Shown here in pieces: positions 63,210 to 64,000 of a DNA stretch of 64,000 nt. Made by a program: the position numbers and the translations under genes. Within the stretch, counting starts at the first letter, position 1. Every line of letters starts with the position of its first letter. The notes under the pieces were generated by a model that made no database searches, was not told the origin of the DNA, and worked only from the letters and a program-made list of their open reading frames with translations. The stretch spans positions 5,271,501 through 5,335,500 of the forward strand of contig NZ_CP050440.1 of NCBI RefSeq assembly GCF_011769525.1, read 5' to 3'. This DNA comes from Tolypothrix sp. PCC 7910. GTDB taxonomy: Bacteria > Cyanobacteriota > Cyanobacteriia > Cyanobacteriales > Nostocaceae.

Positions 63210-64000
63210 ATTTATCATTCTGGGTAGCGTAGTTTTTGAGGAAAGTTTTGGTGTCGGGGTCATCTTTAAAATTCTTGGCTAATTCTTCTATGGCTGCTCG
63301 TCGCACATCCCATTTATCATTCTGAGTAGCGTAGTCTTTGAGAATGGTTTTAGTGTCGGGTTCTTCTTTGAAATTCTTGACCAATTCTTCGATGGCTACT
63401 CGTCGTACATCGTAATTACTATCTTGGGTAGCACAGTCTTTGAGGAAGGTTTTAGTGTCAGGGTCATCTTTGAAATTCTTGGCTAATTCTTCGATGGCTA
63501 TACATCGCACATCGTAATTACTATCTTGGGTAGCACAGTCTTTGAGGAAGGTTTTGGTATCGGGGTCATCTTTGAAATTCTTGGCTAATTCTTCGATGGC
63601 TACATCTCGAACACCTGCACTATCATCCTGGGTAGCGTGGTTTTTGAGGATGGTTTTGGTGTCGGGGTCATCTTTGAAATTTTTGGCTAATTCTCTGATG
63701 GCTACATCTCGAACACCTGCACTATCATCCTGGGTAGCGTGGTTTTTGAGGATGGTTTTGGTGTCGGGGTCATCTTTGAAATTTTTGGCTAATTCTCTGA
63801 TGGCTACATCTCGAACACCTGCACTATCATCCTGGGTAGCGTGGTTTTTGAGGATGGTTTTGGTGTCGGGGTCATCTTTGAAATTTTTGGCTAATTCTCT
63901 GATGGCTACATCTCGAACACTTGCACTATCATTCTGAGTAACCCGGTCTTTAAGGATGGTTTTGGTGTCGGGGTCATCTTTGAAATTTTTGGCTAATTCT
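63210..64000 (-). pseudogene. 5' part of the HEAT-repeat gene, open at the window edge
   Basis: The frame is open from the right edge to a TAG created at the IS junction (63208-63210). It encodes near-identical 34-residue HEAT-type repeats with consensus AIEELAKNFKDDPDTKTFL then KDCATQDSNYDVRR. In cyanobacteria such repeats are commonly the C-terminal sensor part of NACHT/STAND NTPases; no NTPase domain is in the window, so this is inference. The gene's start lies to the right. The left half is at 61774-62060. Confidence 0.8.
63251..64000. repeat. Tandem 102-bp coding repeat
   Basis: The segment beginning gtgtcggggtc recurs at 63251, 63353, 63455, 63557, 63659, 63761, 63863 and 63965, exactly 102 bp apart. 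The three periods from 63601 on are almost identical, which indicates recent copy-number change. Confidence 0.95.

Noticed and set aside
63542-63937. 131-codon + strand frame with perfect internal repeats
   Set aside because: It is the antisense of the HEAT repeats; the 102-bp period keeps every frame free of stops. The sense frame has clear HEAT character.
63251-64000. CRISPR-like array
   Set aside because: The period is exactly 102 bp and the whole unit repeats, with no unique spacers; it is coding.
1-64000. tRNA, rRNA, tmRNA or known riboswitch
   Set aside because: I looked for T-loop GTTCGAATC-type sequences and long conserved RNA stems in the gaps and found none; a covariance-model search would be decisive.

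Overview
The window is chromosomal DNA of a filamentous cyanobacterium, most likely a heterocyst-forming Nostocales species. The evidence is the very frequent HIP1 octamer GCGATCGC, chlorophyll synthase (ChlG), the b6f subunit PetP, the carotenoid hydroxylase CrtR, the ArsA-like ATPase Get3d, a HetZ-family protein, large multi-PAS histidine kinases, heptanucleotide short tandem repeats (STRR) and small palindromic or MITE-like repeats between genes. No rRNA, tRNA or CRISPR array was found. Genus and species cannot be fixed by reading alone.

Layout. 0-8.6 kb: a HetZ-family protein alone; a Tat-exported aldo/keto reductase; a cardiolipin synthase-like phospholipase D downstream of an endonuclease/exonuclease/phosphatase protein; a MITE with a TA duplication; a glycosyltransferase with a clear terminator; an agmatinase-family enzyme. 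8.7-25.4 kb is rich in signalling: a histidine kinase with an ethylene-receptor-type membrane domain, a DUF6745 protein, a WGR-domain protein, a HAMP histidine kinase, an M61 peptidase, a TPR protein bracketed by inverted heptamer arrays, and a 1616-residue hybrid kinase (REC-GAF-PAS x7-HisKA-HATPase-REC) whose GAF domain resembles a cyanobacteriochrome. 25.4-30.6 kb: YlqD, acyl-ACP synthetase, then a 2.5 kb sparse region with two related small membrane peptides, each preceded by a perfect palindrome.

30.6-46 kb: a two-partner-secretion outer-membrane transporter (TpsB) next to a TPR-CHAT protease, a histidine phosphatase, a membrane protein, an apparent operon of cytochrome P450, a membrane/coiled-coil protein and threonine dehydratase, and a 1723-residue secreted RTX nuclease. 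46.4-49.4 kb: the photosynthesis-linked group petP, get3d, chlG and a conserved small membrane protein. 49.6-57.1 kb: a surface-polysaccharide cluster (Wzm/Wzt-like ABC transporter, two glycosyltransferases, two methyltransferases sharing an unrecognised N-terminal domain) with the relic of a further glycosyltransferase. 57.1-60.9 kb: Uma2 nuclease, pyruvate kinase, CrtR.

60.9-64 kb is accessory DNA: a hicA-hicB toxin-antitoxin pair with a second, tandem-duplicated hicB, downstream of a HEAT-repeat gene that an IS5-type element has split with a 3-bp duplication. Removing the element in silico restores the reading frame. The HEAT repeats are 34 residues (102 bp) long and run off the right edge. 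Their sequence is of the kind found at the C-termini of cyanobacterial NACHT/STAND proteins, but no NTPase domain lies inside the window.
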